From: Priapulus caudatus
Taxonomy: Eukaryota > Priapulida > Priapulimorpha > Priapulimorphida > Priapulidae
NCBI RefSeq assembly: GCF_000485595.1
Contig: NW_014577999.1
Span: forward strand, 55,067 to 78,539
DNA length: 23,473 nt
Direction of reading: 5' to 3'
A model generated the notes under the pieces. It did not search any database. It saw only the letters and a list, made by a program, of their open reading frames with translations, and was not told the DNA's origin. Made by a program: the position numbers and the translations under genes. This document shows positions 9,870 to 19,915 of the stretch, one piece after another (positions within the stretch are counted from its first letter, which is position 1; the number at the start of each line of letters is the position of its first letter).

Positions 9870-10235
9870 TTTTTTCCGTGGCAACTTTGCAAAAACGTCT
9901 ACGATAATGTAAGGTTTTCTGCGTTCGGCCATGTGCGTAGCATTACGTGTTTTTGTCTACTTCCTGCTAGCTATATTACTTTGAGGGGACTACGGACTTT
10001 GCCTCTCATTAGCGGCAGATAGAAATTAATAAACATCAAGTACAATCGCAGCCAGCGCCACCTACTCTATCCGTGAACGAGTTTTTCCGCAGGCGACAGA
10101 TATCCACATCCAAGTGTGCCTAGGGCCTCGGGCCCCACTGGCGCAATAATACACTGTGCAAGTGATGCAGCCTACTTTTCTTTGCTGGAGGCGGTATATA
10201 GCTTACAAGCAACCAAGGCTTACCACACACTACTA
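9870..10235. other. Low-copy spacer DNA, no gene seen
   Basis: No credible frame or RNA gene. Near 10120-10143 it has GGGCC-type palindromic bits that foreshadow the next array. Confidence 0.55.
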
Positions 10236-10715
10236 TAATTATATAGGAGGCCTTAGGCCCCCTTCATACACAATACTATATATGTGGCCTTGATGGGCCC
10301 CCAGCATACACTATACTACAATACTATATAGATGGCATTAGCTAATCGCACCGTCATATACAATAGACTATTATGTGCCCTTGGGCTCCATCGTAAACCA
10401 TTCTATTATTACAATACTATATAGGTATCTTAGGCCCGGCCAAAACAATACTATATATGTGGCTGCGGCCGCCCATCATACATTATTAATGAAATTCTAT
10501 ATAGGTGGCCTTAGGGCCCCGGGCCGGCATCACAAATACTATTATGTGGCTTGGGCCCCCATCATACACGTTTCTATTTATTACAATACTATATAGGTGG
10601 CCTTATTAGGCCTCCGTCATACAAAGACTATATTGTGGCCTTGGCCCCCATCATATACACTATTATTAAAAATTCTATATAGGTGGCCTTAGGCCCCTCA
10701 TACAAATATTACGCG
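10236..10715. repeat. Roughly 87-bp tandem array, GGCC and TATATA rich
   Basis: Five to six head-to-tail units. Marker CTATATA (or its variant) occurs near 10238, 10324, 10417, 10497, 10587 and 10675, giving periods of 80-93 bp. Each unit has two halves: ATAGGTGGCCTTAGGCCCC with CATACA, then TATATGTGGCCTTGGGCCCC with CATCATACAC. The mix of GC palindromes and TATATA is unlike the flanks. A 73-codon frame at 10375-10596 is a repeat artefact. Confidence 0.9.
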
Positions 10716-10925
10716 GCAACACTATAACGTGCTATTTATAACTTACGGCGAGTGCTGCACTGCGCTTGTCTTGTTTTTTCTTTTTTAATGCAATATCTAT
10801 GCCTATAGTAATACAATCGGCATTATACCATCGTAACTTGTTTTAGCATTACTAAAATACGTAAACAAAAGAATTATTTCGGTCGCGAGGGTTAATTGTC
10901 GGAGCGAGCTGACGGGGGCTGGAGG
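10716..10925. other. AT-rich low-copy DNA between the array and direct repeat A
   Basis: No gene seen. It leads into the first copy of the direct repeat. Confidence 0.55.
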
Positions 10926-11360
10926 CCAATAGAGGGAGAGGAAGACATTGCATATAAGGTCCCGCTGTGTATACAGCCAGCCACAGGGGCGTGTACAGGC
11001 ATTTGTACCAGGGGGGGGGGGCGTCTAACGCGTAACCCCAAACTTGCGAGCACGCGAAGAGGGGGTCTGAAATTAGACCCCTTAGATGCGTTTTTCTGCG
11101 CGAGCAGGGGGTCCGGACCCCCTGGACCCCCCCCCCCGTCGTACACGCCCCTGCACAATCTGGCTGCGTTAGTGTGTAATTAGCGCAATATTCCACCAAA
11201 GGAGTTGTATTTTGTGATGAATATACATTTAAAATGGTTAGGGGATATCTCAGCATAGATTTCCCTAATAAACTTTTATCAGTAGACCTATGTTTATAAT
11301 TAGGAGAGCGCCCTAGCATATGTAGGGTACAAACACCTACTCTATGCCTTCGCGTCCTTC
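10926..11360 (+). repeat. Direct repeat, copy A, interrupted
   Basis: Matches 11641-11925. Shared landmarks in order: GGAAGAC.TTGCAT.TAAGGT, GCTG.GTATAC, CACAATCTG.CT.CGTTAG, GGAGTT.TATTTTGTGATGA, ATTTCCCTAATAA, CAGTAGACCT, TTTATAATTAG.AGAGCGCC and ATGTAGGGTACA. The match is broken between GTATACAGCCAGCCA and CACAATCTGG by a 170-bp insertion. Frames at 10852-11319 and 10896-11183 cross the insertion and are not coding. Confidence 0.85.
10984..11153. mobile_element. MITE-like insertion, 170 bp
   Basis: Bounded by perfect 13-bp terminal inverted repeats, CAGGGGCGTGTAC at 10984-10996 and its complement at 11141-11153, each followed inward by a G or C homopolymer. It contains a perfect 20-bp palindrome at 11105-11124 and a seven-base-pair stem at about 11061-11081. 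Direct repeat B at 11641-11925 supplies a paralogous empty site. The CAGGGG end is like that of many hAT-related non-autonomous elements (family knowledge), but I see no convincing 8-bp target duplication, so the superfamily is unassigned. Confidence 0.75.
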
Positions 11361-11640
11361 CCCTTGCCTCCTAGCTGTCCCTCGCTCAGCTTCCTTCTTT
11401 TTTCTACCGCTCCCAGCTATCTTCTCTGCCGCCTTTCTTAGTCTCCCATCCCTCTCCCCTCAGCAAGCTATATTTGAAGTTTGCTTCAGAGGGCACTGCA
11501 CGCCGCTAACACGGTGCGTGCGCGATGCGCAAATCTCCGTGAGCCTCGTATTTTGCAAAGATTATGCCATTTAAAATAAAGAGGAGTTATCCTAGCCATA
11601 GATTTATATGATAATATTACATCAGTAAACATCATTTAAG
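11361..11640. other. Pyrimidine-rich spacer between direct repeats
   Basis: Strongly C/T-rich to about 11462, then mixed. A 76-codon frame (11344-11574) is low complexity and not recognised. From about 11570 a weakly similar extra piece of the direct-repeat family may be present (GGAGTTAT, ATAGATTT, CAGTAAAC). Confidence 0.45.
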
Positions 11641-11925
11641 AAATAGGAGGAAGACCTTGCATGTAAGGTCCCCGCTGCGTATACAAGCGCAGTACACAAT
11701 CTGACTACGTTAGTGTGTTAGGGTTGCCGCAATATCTGCACTAGAGGAGTTATAATTTTGTGATGAATAGTGCATTTATAATGGCTTCAAGGGTATTCAA
11801 ACTAGAATTTCCCTAATAACTTTATTGCAGTAGACCTGTCCTTTATAATTAGAGAGCGCCCATAGCATGTAGGGTACACAACACAATCTACTTTATGCCC
11901 GCTCGCGTTCCACCCCGCTCACTTG
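11641..11925 (+). repeat. Direct repeat, copy B, uninterrupted
   Basis: Second copy of the repeat at 10926-11360, offset by about 715 bp and lacking the MITE-like insertion. It serves as the pre-insertion reference (GTATACAAGCGCAGTA joined directly to CACAATCTGA). Short paired direct repeats could be remnants of long terminal repeats or a segmental duplication; no TG...CA ends or primer-binding site could be seen. Confidence 0.83.
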
Positions 11926-12618
11926 CACGTTTTTGCTCCAGATAGGAAGGTGCTTGGCTACCCTGGTGGGCGCTTACGCGCGATAACCAAGGCTTGTACA
12001 AGCTCTGCGTGCGAAGAAGTGGATACATCGAAAGCGTGATCTTATTTCTAGCGAAAGTTTTCGGCTAATACGAGATCACACCTTCTGAATTGGCAAAAAA
12101 ACGTTGTTAGTTGTGTGTGATGCTTGCTTCCCAGCGTGATTGTCCGACGAAGAGCAAGCCGCTTAAAAACTACTGCGTGAAGAATATGATAAAAAAATCT
12201 ACAAAACACTTTACTATGACGGAACTTTATATCTGACGTGCGTCAGATCGCGCATCCTGTTTATTTTAACCGGACATCAAATGCATTCCCTAAGCATCCA
12301 TTAGACTAAACCATTCCGAGCAAATATATGCGCTGCGTGAGTTTCATGCCGCGTTTTTCGTAGAGTGGAGCGCACCCGCGCGGTGCGTTTTCGCATAAAT
12401 ATTTAATTTCATTTCGAATACTGCCATTTTTATGAAAAAGCATTCAACAGCTGTCAGCTGTCCGATTTCCCAGTGAATATGTAAAATATAGGCAGCAGAA
12501 TATAAAGTACTGCCTGCATAAAGACACTGTTCTGTGTATACGCTTATGTAAATCAATGTTTATATAAATATACTATACATTGAATATTATCTATTATCTT
12601 ATTATCTAAATTGTATAT
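11926..12618. other. AT-rich low-copy DNA, no gene seen
   Basis: No credible gene. It contains a perfect short hairpin at 12231-12248 (ATCTGAC, loop GTGC, GTCAGAT). A 70-codon minus frame (12344-12556) resembles nothing I know. Confidence 0.55.
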
Positions 12619-12918
12619 TTGTGCGTTTTTCGATTTTTTAGCAAAAAGAAAAGAATGATAGTCCCACTGTTTGTGAATGCAATTAATTATAACATATCAT
12701 ACCTAATTTGGTCGTTGCGTACCTTTAGCGAATTAGTTGGAATTTCATTAGTTCGATGTGGATGTTCGTGTAAAAAATATGCCACACGTGCGAGGTTTTT
12801 ATCAAAAAGCATACGGCGGAAAGTCAAGAATATTCAACGCCGTTGCTTGTTTATATTCAACGCTTTTAGGCGTTTAGTGTTTCTTGTTAGAGTGCTTTTT
12901 CAATGCGTTATCAACTAA
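12619..12918 (+). other. Unassigned 99-codon reading frame
   Basis: Open frame from ATG to TAA in AT-rich DNA. The product would be very basic, with a KKKR stretch near residue 10 and a basic segment at about residues 55-80 rich in Arg, Lys and Ile, then a hydrophobic end. No domain, signal peptide or conserved motif is recognised, and no promoter or partner gene is seen. It may be chance or a degraded exon. Confidence 0.15.
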
Positions 12919-12934
12919 CCCATTCTGTAATATA

Positions 12935-13070
12935 GTCGTGAAGGCGGCCTCTCACGATTTCTACTCATATGTTACATGCTACATGAAAGCTTTTTTTGGC
13001 CTTCGAAGCATTGCAAGTAAACATGGCAAGCCGAGTAGCGCCTAATATAAGTGGTGAGAGGTGGCTTCAC
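12935..13070. mobile_element. MITE-like element with GTGAAG ends
   Basis: Imperfect terminal inverted repeats: GTGAAGGCGGCCTCTCAC at 12938-12955 pairs with GTGAGAGGTGGCTTCAC at 13054-13070. The pairing extends weakly inward for a few more bases. Flanking TA on each side (12933-12934 and 13071-13072) would suit a TA-targeting Tc1/mariner-type element, but the left end has three extra bases, so this is tentative. It has no coding capacity. Confidence 0.6.
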
Positions 13071-13165
13071 TACATGAATAATGGCTCGTATCGCCTTCGC
13101 AATACACGATCGTTAAAATGAAGATACCGGTTTCCTCTCTCGTTTATATATATATATATTGGTTG
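13071..13165. other. Low-copy DNA and short TA run
   Basis: Short stretch leading to a (TA)n run at about 13145-13158. Nothing else seen. Confidence 0.5.
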
Positions 13166-13350
13166 TTATTGGTGTGTGTGTGTGTGTGCTGTGGTGTGCC
13201 ATGTCGCTGCTGCGGTGGCGTGCGTGCGTGCGTGCCTGCTGCGCCATGGGGGGTCGGCGCGTGCGTGCCGTGCGTGGCGTGCGTGCGTGAGCGTGCGTGC
13301 GTGCGTATCGTGCGTGCGTGCGTTCGTGGCGTAGCGCGGCGTGAGTGTGT
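13166..13350. repeat. GT then TGCG microsatellite in the spacer
   Basis: (GT)n passing into (TGCG)n with GCTGC interruptions. It resembles the TGCG tracts of the arms but is not their mirror partner. Frames at 13118-13375 (+) and 13166-13396 (-) are low-complexity Cys/Val/Arg or His/Thr artefacts. Confidence 0.92.
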
Positions 13351-14099
13351 AGTGATCTATATATGCGATAAGTGAGGAAAGGGGCACTCGAAGCACTATA
13401 TCGATTTTTTAGGCAAGCGAGAGGCTAAGCCCGGGTGGAATTCTTGACATTTGACGGCTATTCTTAATTTGTCAGACTTTATCGAATTTAAATATGGAGC
13501 TTCCAAGACATTTCTAGAAATCTAAGACTGATTATAAATATGGCGATTTCTAAACATCTTGACATATATTTTTATAACGGTTTTCGTTCTACCCTTATAA
13601 ACAGAATCAGAAAGACGCCACAGAACGCGCTTTGATTGATGGACCGGCCTCATAGTGGGCATGCATAAATCACATCATTTCATCCGCCAGGATAATTAGC
13701 CGCGTTTAGATAATCGGTACATTGGGCACGTGAGCTCAGCCGGTAGGCATGCTACGTGCGGCGGTTTAGTCAACATATTACCGGCGTGTTTCAACTACCA
13801 GACGTGTTTATAACCGCCGTGTGTCATCCTGGCCACAGTGCGAATACCTCGCCCGTAACTACGCTCATGAATGCACTGACTCACGCGTCTCTCAGAGCGT
13901 GATGGATTACAATACTTCGCAGTGCTCGTAATGATGGTGTTGCGCTGCCCCCTCGCGATGCTTGCTGTAGACAGGACGGCTAGAGACTGTATGCATGCCA
14001 TATATGCGTACAGTGCATGTATAAGGGCGCGTAGACAAGCTACTGGAAGGGCATCCTAGCGTGGGATTAGCTTTTTCCCGCGCGCTTCACAGCGTAGAG
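13351..14099. other. Low-copy spacer DNA, possible tRNA-like piece
   Basis: No gene supported. At 13486-13560 a weak repeat of AAATATGG.G with a period near 50 bp is seen. At 13724-13800 a GAGCTCAGCCGGTAGG stretch resembles a tRNA A box (see findings). The rest has no recognisable feature. Confidence 0.45.
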
Positions 14100-14149
14100 G
14101 CGCACGGCTTGTGTGGGGTGTGAGGCCGTCAATTGTCTATACGGCATAG

Positions 14150-14330
14150 AAGATATTATAGTATATATACTATATACAGGAGTTATAATGAGCTAAATTT
14201 AATAATTGACAATTGTCATTATGTAACTCCTGATTATATATTTATATCAGGGTTAATATACTGAAAATTATTTAACATTTAAATTAACTTTATTAAGCCC
14301 CTGATATATATATAGTATATATTATACTGA
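14150..14330. repeat. Cluster of AT-rich palindromes
   Basis: Two adjacent hairpins sit inside an outer TA-rich inverted repeat. Hairpin 1 spans 14177-14232, with CAGGAGTTA-TAATG pairing with CATTATGTAACTCCTG. Hairpin 2 spans about 14244-14308, with TATCAGGGTTAATA pairing with TTATTAAGCCCCTGATA. The outer arms TATAGTATATATACTATA and TATATATAGTATATATTATA lie at about 14156-14174 and 14305-14325. Both hairpins begin CAGG(A/G)-TTA, so they may be related tiny MITEs or one nested element. Confidence 0.75.
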
Positions 14331-14520
14331 GAGAGAAAGATAGGTAGATAGTATAGAAGAAAGCAAGAAAGAAAGTAAAGAAAGAAAAAAAGAAAGAAGA
14401 ACGAAGCGCGGCGCGCGCGCGAGAGAGAGAGAGGAGAAAGGAGAGAGAGAGAGAGGGAGAGAGAGAGAGAGAGAGAGTAAAGCCGAGAGAGAGAGAGATC
14501 GAGAGTAGAGAGACAGAGAG
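14326..14520 (+). repeat. GA/GAAA microsatellite in the spacer
   Basis: GAAAGA units, then GCGCGC and long (GA)n. Both minus frames across it (14293-14607, 14322-14540) are Ser/Leu artefacts. This tract has no mirror in the left arm. Confidence 0.93.
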
Positions 14521-15754
14521 GAGGGCATGCCTGGAGTCAACTGCGGAAGTATGAGTTCGGTATATATATATCAAAGAGTAGCATAATAACACATGTGTCT
14601 TCAACATCTACTCTGATATATATTCATGCAAGTGCTTCTGCGAGTGCTGGGCGCATTTACTTCAAATAAAATTATAGCGCACACACCACGCGATGCAAAC
14701 AGCGCAGTATAAATCCAAACAGTATGTGCAGTATGGGTGTGCATTAATGCAGTGTAGATAAATATAGTAATATAGCTGGCGGCCGTCGAGTACAGTGCAC
14801 AGCTGTAGTTGTAGCAATGACTAGTAATATAGTGCGACTATAGGTGGGACGAGCAAGCTAATTCATAATCATAATATGCGTAATTCATTTCCGTGTGGGG
14901 GGGGGGGCAAGCTACGTGCATTGTGTGTCGGCTGGGAAGGTGAGCTGTTATTGACCATGAGCATGTATGTAAGATACATTTCTCTGGAAGGGGGGCATGC
15001 ACTGCTTCACTTGCCTCCCTCGCGCTAGCTAGGTTCCTGACTCGCACCTTAACTGCAGCGCTGTCAAATAACTTGACGTAGTAATGAACGTGGAGTAATT
15101 TATTTAGTAAAGCTGCGCGTGGCAAGTTTATTTCGGCAGATAGACAATGCAAAAGAATCGCTATTAGCCGGTAAACGTACTTTGACGCCTTCAGCCGTAA
15201 ACTCCTTCTTACGCTAGACGGGTAGCGCGCATCCATATACACTTCACTAATAACACTATTTTGTTTGCCCCGTTAGTTAAGCTCGTTATGCTTGGCACCA
15301 TCTGGCCGCCCGCAACGGGCGGCGAAGCAACGGCGGCGGAACTCTAGCGAGAGAGAGAGTAGAGAGCATCCTGATGTTAACCATGCGTTTAACTTCGAGC
15401 ATTTCTTGGCAGCCACGGTTAAGACCAATGCGCTGCTGGCTGGCGAGTAAGAAAGCACCACCGGTGCGTGGAAATGACGAGGCCATCGCCTGATCTGCTC
15501 GCTCTCGACGGGAGCGGAGTGAGTGAGTGAGAAGTGTGAAGGCGGCGCGCGGCTTGTTTCGTGTTCGCCAGCAGCAGTCCCGATCGTCTGTTAATGAAGC
15601 CGATCGTCTATTTCATTTTAATGCGTCTGAGAGAAAAAGGCTGGTCCTGTAAGAGATGAGATGAATGGACGCCACAGCAAGCCGTCCTGTGAGAGGAGAG
15701 GAGATCTGTTCTTCGAGTATCCTACTAACGCATGTGCATTTAGCGAAGCTATGG
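14521..15754. other. Low-copy spacer DNA, no gene recognised
   Basis: Mixed composition. It holds an 11-base G run at 14897-14907, a perfect 8-bp-stem GC hairpin at 15305-15323 (loop CAA) and a short (GA)n at 15349-15363. The minus frames 14838-15242 (134 codons), 15273-15461 and 15286-15486 overlap each other or match nothing I know, and show no conserved motifs. No function is assigned. Confidence 0.5.
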
Positions 15755-15863
15755 AGCTGAAAGAGAGAGAGAGAGGGAGAGAGAGACCGGGGAAGAAAAT
15801 GAGAGAGGGAAGAGCTAGAGCTAGAACCCGTTAGAGAGGCTTCGCGTGAGATAGAGGGGGGGA

Positions 15864-15903
<40 letters not shown>

Positions 15904-15943
15904 GAGTGAGAGAGCGAGAGAGAGAGAGAGAGAGGAAGAGAGA
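15755..15943 (+). repeat. Extra GA microsatellite inside the right arm boundary
   Basis: Continues the right-arm GA tract inward by about 190 bp, but in the left arm the corresponding DNA is replaced by the third M copy. A 152-codon minus frame (15821-16279) crosses it and is a low-complexity artefact. Confidence 0.9.
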
Positions 15944-16165
15944 TTGAGAATGAGAGTGAGTGAGAGAGAGAAGGTGAGAGAGAATCCGGGAGAAAGAGAG
16001 AGTTACAGCTAGGGTGAGAGAGAAAAGTAAAGAGTAAGAAGTAAAAGGAGGGAGAGCGAGAGAGAGATAGAGATATAAAGAGAGAGAAAGAGGAAGAGAG
16101 TAAGAGAGCGAGAGAAAGGGAGAGAGAGAGAGAGAGAGAGCGAGAGAGAAGAGAGAGAGAGAGAT
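15944..16165 (+). repeat. GA microsatellite, inner right arm
   Basis: Mirror of the CT tract at 7296-7524, with the same landmarks (GAGAATCCGGGAGAAAG, ACAGCTAGGGTGAGAG). Arm homology begins at 15944 with TTGAGAATGAGAG. Confidence 0.93.
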
Positions 16166-16420
16166 GGTGGTGGCATGTGGTACCGCGTATAAGTGGAGTA
16201 AAGAGCGAACGATCGCCGTGTGCACCATGTGGCGTGCCGCTGAGGTTTTACGGCCGGAGATAGAGCGGAAGCTTGGCAATCACGTGCGTGTGATGTCACG
16301 ACGGACGTGTGATGTCACGACAGACGTGTGATGTCACGACAGACGTGTGACACAGCCGTGTCACTCGCCGCTGTCAAGTGAGAGGGGGGGTTGTGTTCGA
16401 GCCTAGAGGAAGCTGGAGAA
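16166..16420. other. Low-copy inner arm block, right
   Basis: Mirror of 7041-7295. The GTGATGTCACGACAGAC unit is repeated about three times at 16290-16350 and is more regular than on the left. From 16371 outward it matches the left arm base for base. No gene seen. Confidence 0.75.
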
Positions 16421-17834
16421 TGCAAAGAAGCAATCAAAAGGCCAATAAGTGAAGGAAGCTGGAAAGATAGTGAACGGAAGCTGAGGATAGTGGAAGGAAG
16501 CTGAAGGATAGTGAAGGAAGCTTGAGGAATAGTGAAGATTGCCTAGAGGATAGTGGAGGGGTGCTGAAGGATAGTGAAGGAATAGTGGAAGAAAGATAGA
16601 TAGACACCCCAATGAGCTGAAGGATAGTGAAGCAAGCTGAAGATAGTGAGTGATAGTGGAAGGAAGCTAAAGATAGTGAAGGATGCTGAAGGATAAGTGA
16701 AGAGAAGCTGAAGGATAGTGGGAAATGAAGGCCTGAAGAATGCTGAAGGATAGTGAGGGATGGCTGAAGATAGTGGAAAAAAAGGATAAGTGAACTGAAG
16801 CTGAAGGATAGTGAAGGATAGGCTGAAGGATGTGAGGGATGCTGAAGATATAAGTGAAGGCTAGTGAAGGATAAGTGAATGAAGGTGAAGGATTAGTGAG
16901 AAGCGCTGAAGGATAGTGAAGGATAGTGAAGAAGCTGCCAGGATAGTGAACGGATTGCTGAAGGATAGTGAAGGAATAGTGGAAGGTAGTGAAGAAAGCT
17001 AAAGGATAGTTGAAGGATAGTGAAGGATGCTGAGATAGTGACAGGATAGTGAAGAAAGGCTGAAGGATAGTGAGGGATAGTGAAGGAAGCTGAAGGACTA
17101 GTGAAGATGCTGAAGGATGTGAAGGATAGTGAAGAAAAAGCTGAAGGATTAGTGAAACGAGTAGTGAAGAAAGCTGAAGGATAGTGAGGGATAGTGAAGG
17201 AAGCTGAAGATAGTGAGAGCGTATGCTGAAGGATAGTGAAGGATAGTGAAGGATAGTGAAGAAAGCTGAAGGTATATGTGAGGGATCGTGAAGGAAGCTA
17301 GAGGCTCTAGTGAAGGATGCTGAGAGGTATAGTGAAGGAAGCCTGAAGGATAGTGAAGGGTAGTGAAGGCAAGCTGAAAGAATGCTAAATGATTGTGAAG
17401 GAAGGTGAAGGATAATGAAGGATGCTGAAGGATAGTGGAAGGATAGTGAAGGATTAGTGAACTGAAGCTAAGATAGTGAAGGAAGCTGAAGGAAGGCTAA
17501 GGAAGCCTAAATGATAGTGAAGGAAGCTGGAAGGATAGTGAAGGATAGTGGAAGAAGCTGAAGGATAGTGAAATGAAGCTGAAGGATAGTGAAGGAAGCT
17601 GAAGAAAGCTATGAAGCTAAACAATAGTGAATGAAGCTTGAAGGAAGCTGAAGGAGAGTGAAGATGCTGGAAGAGATAGATAGAGGATAGTGAAGGATAG
17701 TGAAGGAAGCTAAGGTAGTAAAGGATGCTGAAGATAGTGAAGGATAGTGAAGGAAGCTAAAGGATGCCTGAACGAGATAGTGAAGGACAGTGAAGGAAGC
17801 TGAAGGATGCTGAATGATAGTGAAGGAAGCTGAA
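16421..17834 (-). repeat. 10-bp tandem repeat array, right
   Basis: Complement forms ATAGTGAAGG, AAGCTGAAGG and ATGCTGAAGG. Spot checks at both ends and several internal sites found it identical to 5633-7040, including irregular units, with a constant coordinate sum of 23461. The + strand is purine-rich. Confidence 0.96.
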
Positions 17835-19084
17835 AACGCTGGAAAAAATTAGAGGATGCTGGAGATAAGTTAGAGAGATGCGGAGAAAGTTAGCGGATGC
17901 TGGAAGAAAGTCAGAGATGCTGGAGAAAGTTGAGAGGCTGGAGAAAGTATAGATGCTCGGAGAATGTTAGACGATGGCTGGCGGAAGTTAGAAGCAATGG
18001 CTGGAGAAAGTTTAGAGGGAGGCTGGCGGAAGAGTTAGAGGACCGCGCTGGACAATATTAGAGATGCTGGAGAACAAGTAGAGGTGGCTGGAAAAAAGTT
18101 AGAGGATTGCTGGAGAAGTTATAAGGATGGCTGGAGAATGTTAGAGGATGCTGGAGAAAGTTAGAGGATGCTGGAGAAAGTTTATGAGGATTGCTTTGAG
18201 AAAGTCAGAGGATGCTGGAGAAAGGCTTAGAGGAGGCCTGGAGAAAGTTATAGGATGCTGAAGAATGTTAGACGATGCTGAGAAAGTTGACAATGCTGGA
18301 GAAAGTTAGAGCGAGGCTGGAGAAAGTTAGAGGACGCTGGAAAATATTAGATGGGATGCATGGAGAAAAAGTAGAGGTGGCTTGAAAAATTAGAGACTGC
18401 TGAGAAATTATAGGATGCTGGAGAAGTTAGAGGATGCTGGAGAAAGTAAGAGGATGCTGGAGAAAGTGAGAGGATGCTGGAGTAAAGTTAGAGGATGCTG
18501 GCAGAAAGTTAAGGATCTGGAGAAAGTTAGAGGATGCTGTAAAAGGTAGATGGTGGCTGGGAGAAAAGTGAGAGGGATGCTGAGAAAGTTAGAAGGATGG
18601 CTGGAGAAAGTTAGAGGATGACTGGAGAAAGTTAGAGAATGCTGGAGAAAGTTTAGAGGTGGTGAGAAAGTTAAGAGGCTGGTGGAGAAAGTTATAGGAA
18701 TGCTGAAGAACAGTTAGAGGTAGGCTGGTGGAAAGTTATAGGATGCTGTAGACCTGTTAGAGGAGCGCTGGAAAGTTAGACGGATGCTGGAAGAAAGTTA
18801 GAGGAGGCTTGGAAAATGTAGAGGATGCTGGAGAAAAGTTAAGAGGTATGCTGGAGATAAGTTATAGGATGCCTGGAGAAAGTTAGAGGAGGCTGGGAAG
18901 TTATAGGACTGCTGTAGAATGTTAGAGGGCCTAGAGGAGGTTGGAGAAGTTAGACAATGCTGGAGAAAGTTAGAGGATGCTGGAGAACGTTAGAGGACGT
19001 TGGAGAAAGTTAGAGGAGAGCTGGAGGAAAGTTAGAGGATGCTGGAGTAAAGTTAGAGGAGGTTGGAGAAAGTTAGTTAAAATG
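17835..19084 (-). repeat. 20-bp tandem repeat array, right
   Basis: About 60 copies of ATGCTGGAGAAAGTTAGAGG. Identical to the left arm up to 17934, then same unit order but different scattered one-base changes. The start of the 266-codon frame at 18977 lies in this array. Confidence 0.95.
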
Positions 19085-19312
19085 GTGCTATATTTATGGT
19101 GTTATAATAAGACAGTAGGCAAGCTGACTGCAAGCAAGCAGAGGCGGCATGATAGATGCATGCGATTAAGCGGCTGCTTCATGTTATGCTCAGCCACGGG
19201 CCGCCCAAAACCGAGAATGCCACCGGAGTTTAGCCAGAGAACGTCGATTGCATCTCGTAGAATGACGGCGCTCGATGGCGTCCGTTCTCTGGTGTGTGAC
19301 ATATGTGGCATG
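19085..19312. other. Low-copy arm DNA, right
   Basis: Mirror of 4146-4379. No gene supported; the long + frame crossing it (18977-19777) is built from array, microsatellite and low-copy DNA. Confidence 0.6.
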
Positions 19313-19450
19313 CGCGCGCGCGCGTGTGTGTGTGCGTGGCGTGCGTGCGTGCCGTGCGGGCGTGTGTGTGGCGTGCGTGTGTGTGTGCGTACATGTGCGT
19401 GTATGTGGCGCGCGCGTGGCGTGCCGTGCGTGCGTACGTCGTGCGTGCGT
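19313..19450. repeat. GCGT/GTGT microsatellite, right arm
   Basis: Mirror of 4006-4145: (CG)n, then GTGT and TGCG units. Confidence 0.9.
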
Positions 19451-19915
19451 GTGATGTGGCGCGCGATGCGAGCAAGCGAATGGCGAGTCAGTGCGACGGC
19501 AGCGCGCAATGCTGTCTTCTCACGCACGAGTGTTCATAGAGAGTTTATGGCGGCGACAAGGTTGAGAAATTGCGACTATGGACGTCTGCCCACGGCCTGC
19601 GGCTTACAATCAATTGCCGGTTCGAACGGTTTCCTTTACCTGCTATTGCTCTTCCGTCAGATGACGGTAGGGCGCGGCGATAGTTGGCAGGGGCAGGATA
19701 AATGTTCATTTGCGCTGCAGGACAGATTTCGTTTACGTAGGGCGGAACTTTGCAAGCAGCTGGTAGAGACAGTGTGAGAATTGGTTTCAGCAGTGGCAAC
19801 GGGAGCGCAGGTTGCATGGAATGCTTATACTTATAGTTGGCGGTTTCCAACAGCGGTAAACTGAACGGACAAAAGGCTGAAGCGAGTAATGACAGTTGTG
19901 TTGCGACAAGCATAC
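19451..19915. other. Low-copy arm DNA, right
   Basis: Mirror of 3541-4005. It includes the GCCGGTTCGAACGG stretch at about 19616 that looks like a tRNA T arm by itself but has no matching tRNA around it. No gene recognised. Confidence 0.55.

Noticed and set aside
14838-15242. 134-codon minus frame in the spacer
   Set aside because: No recognisable motif, no supporting context and no second copy to test conservation. It is left unassigned within the low-copy DNA entry.
15821-16299. 152- and 96-codon minus frames rich in Ser and Leu
   Set aside because: They are translations of the CT/GA microsatellite.
19610-19640. tRNA T arm (GGTTCGAACGG)
   Set aside because: No acceptor, D arm or anticodon arm lies at the required distances on either strand.
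18977-19777. 266-codon + frame, the longest in the window
   Set aside because: It is stitched from 20-bp array, low-copy DNA and a TGCG microsatellite, and the mirror DNA in the left arm is broken into different frames, so there is no sign of coding constraint.
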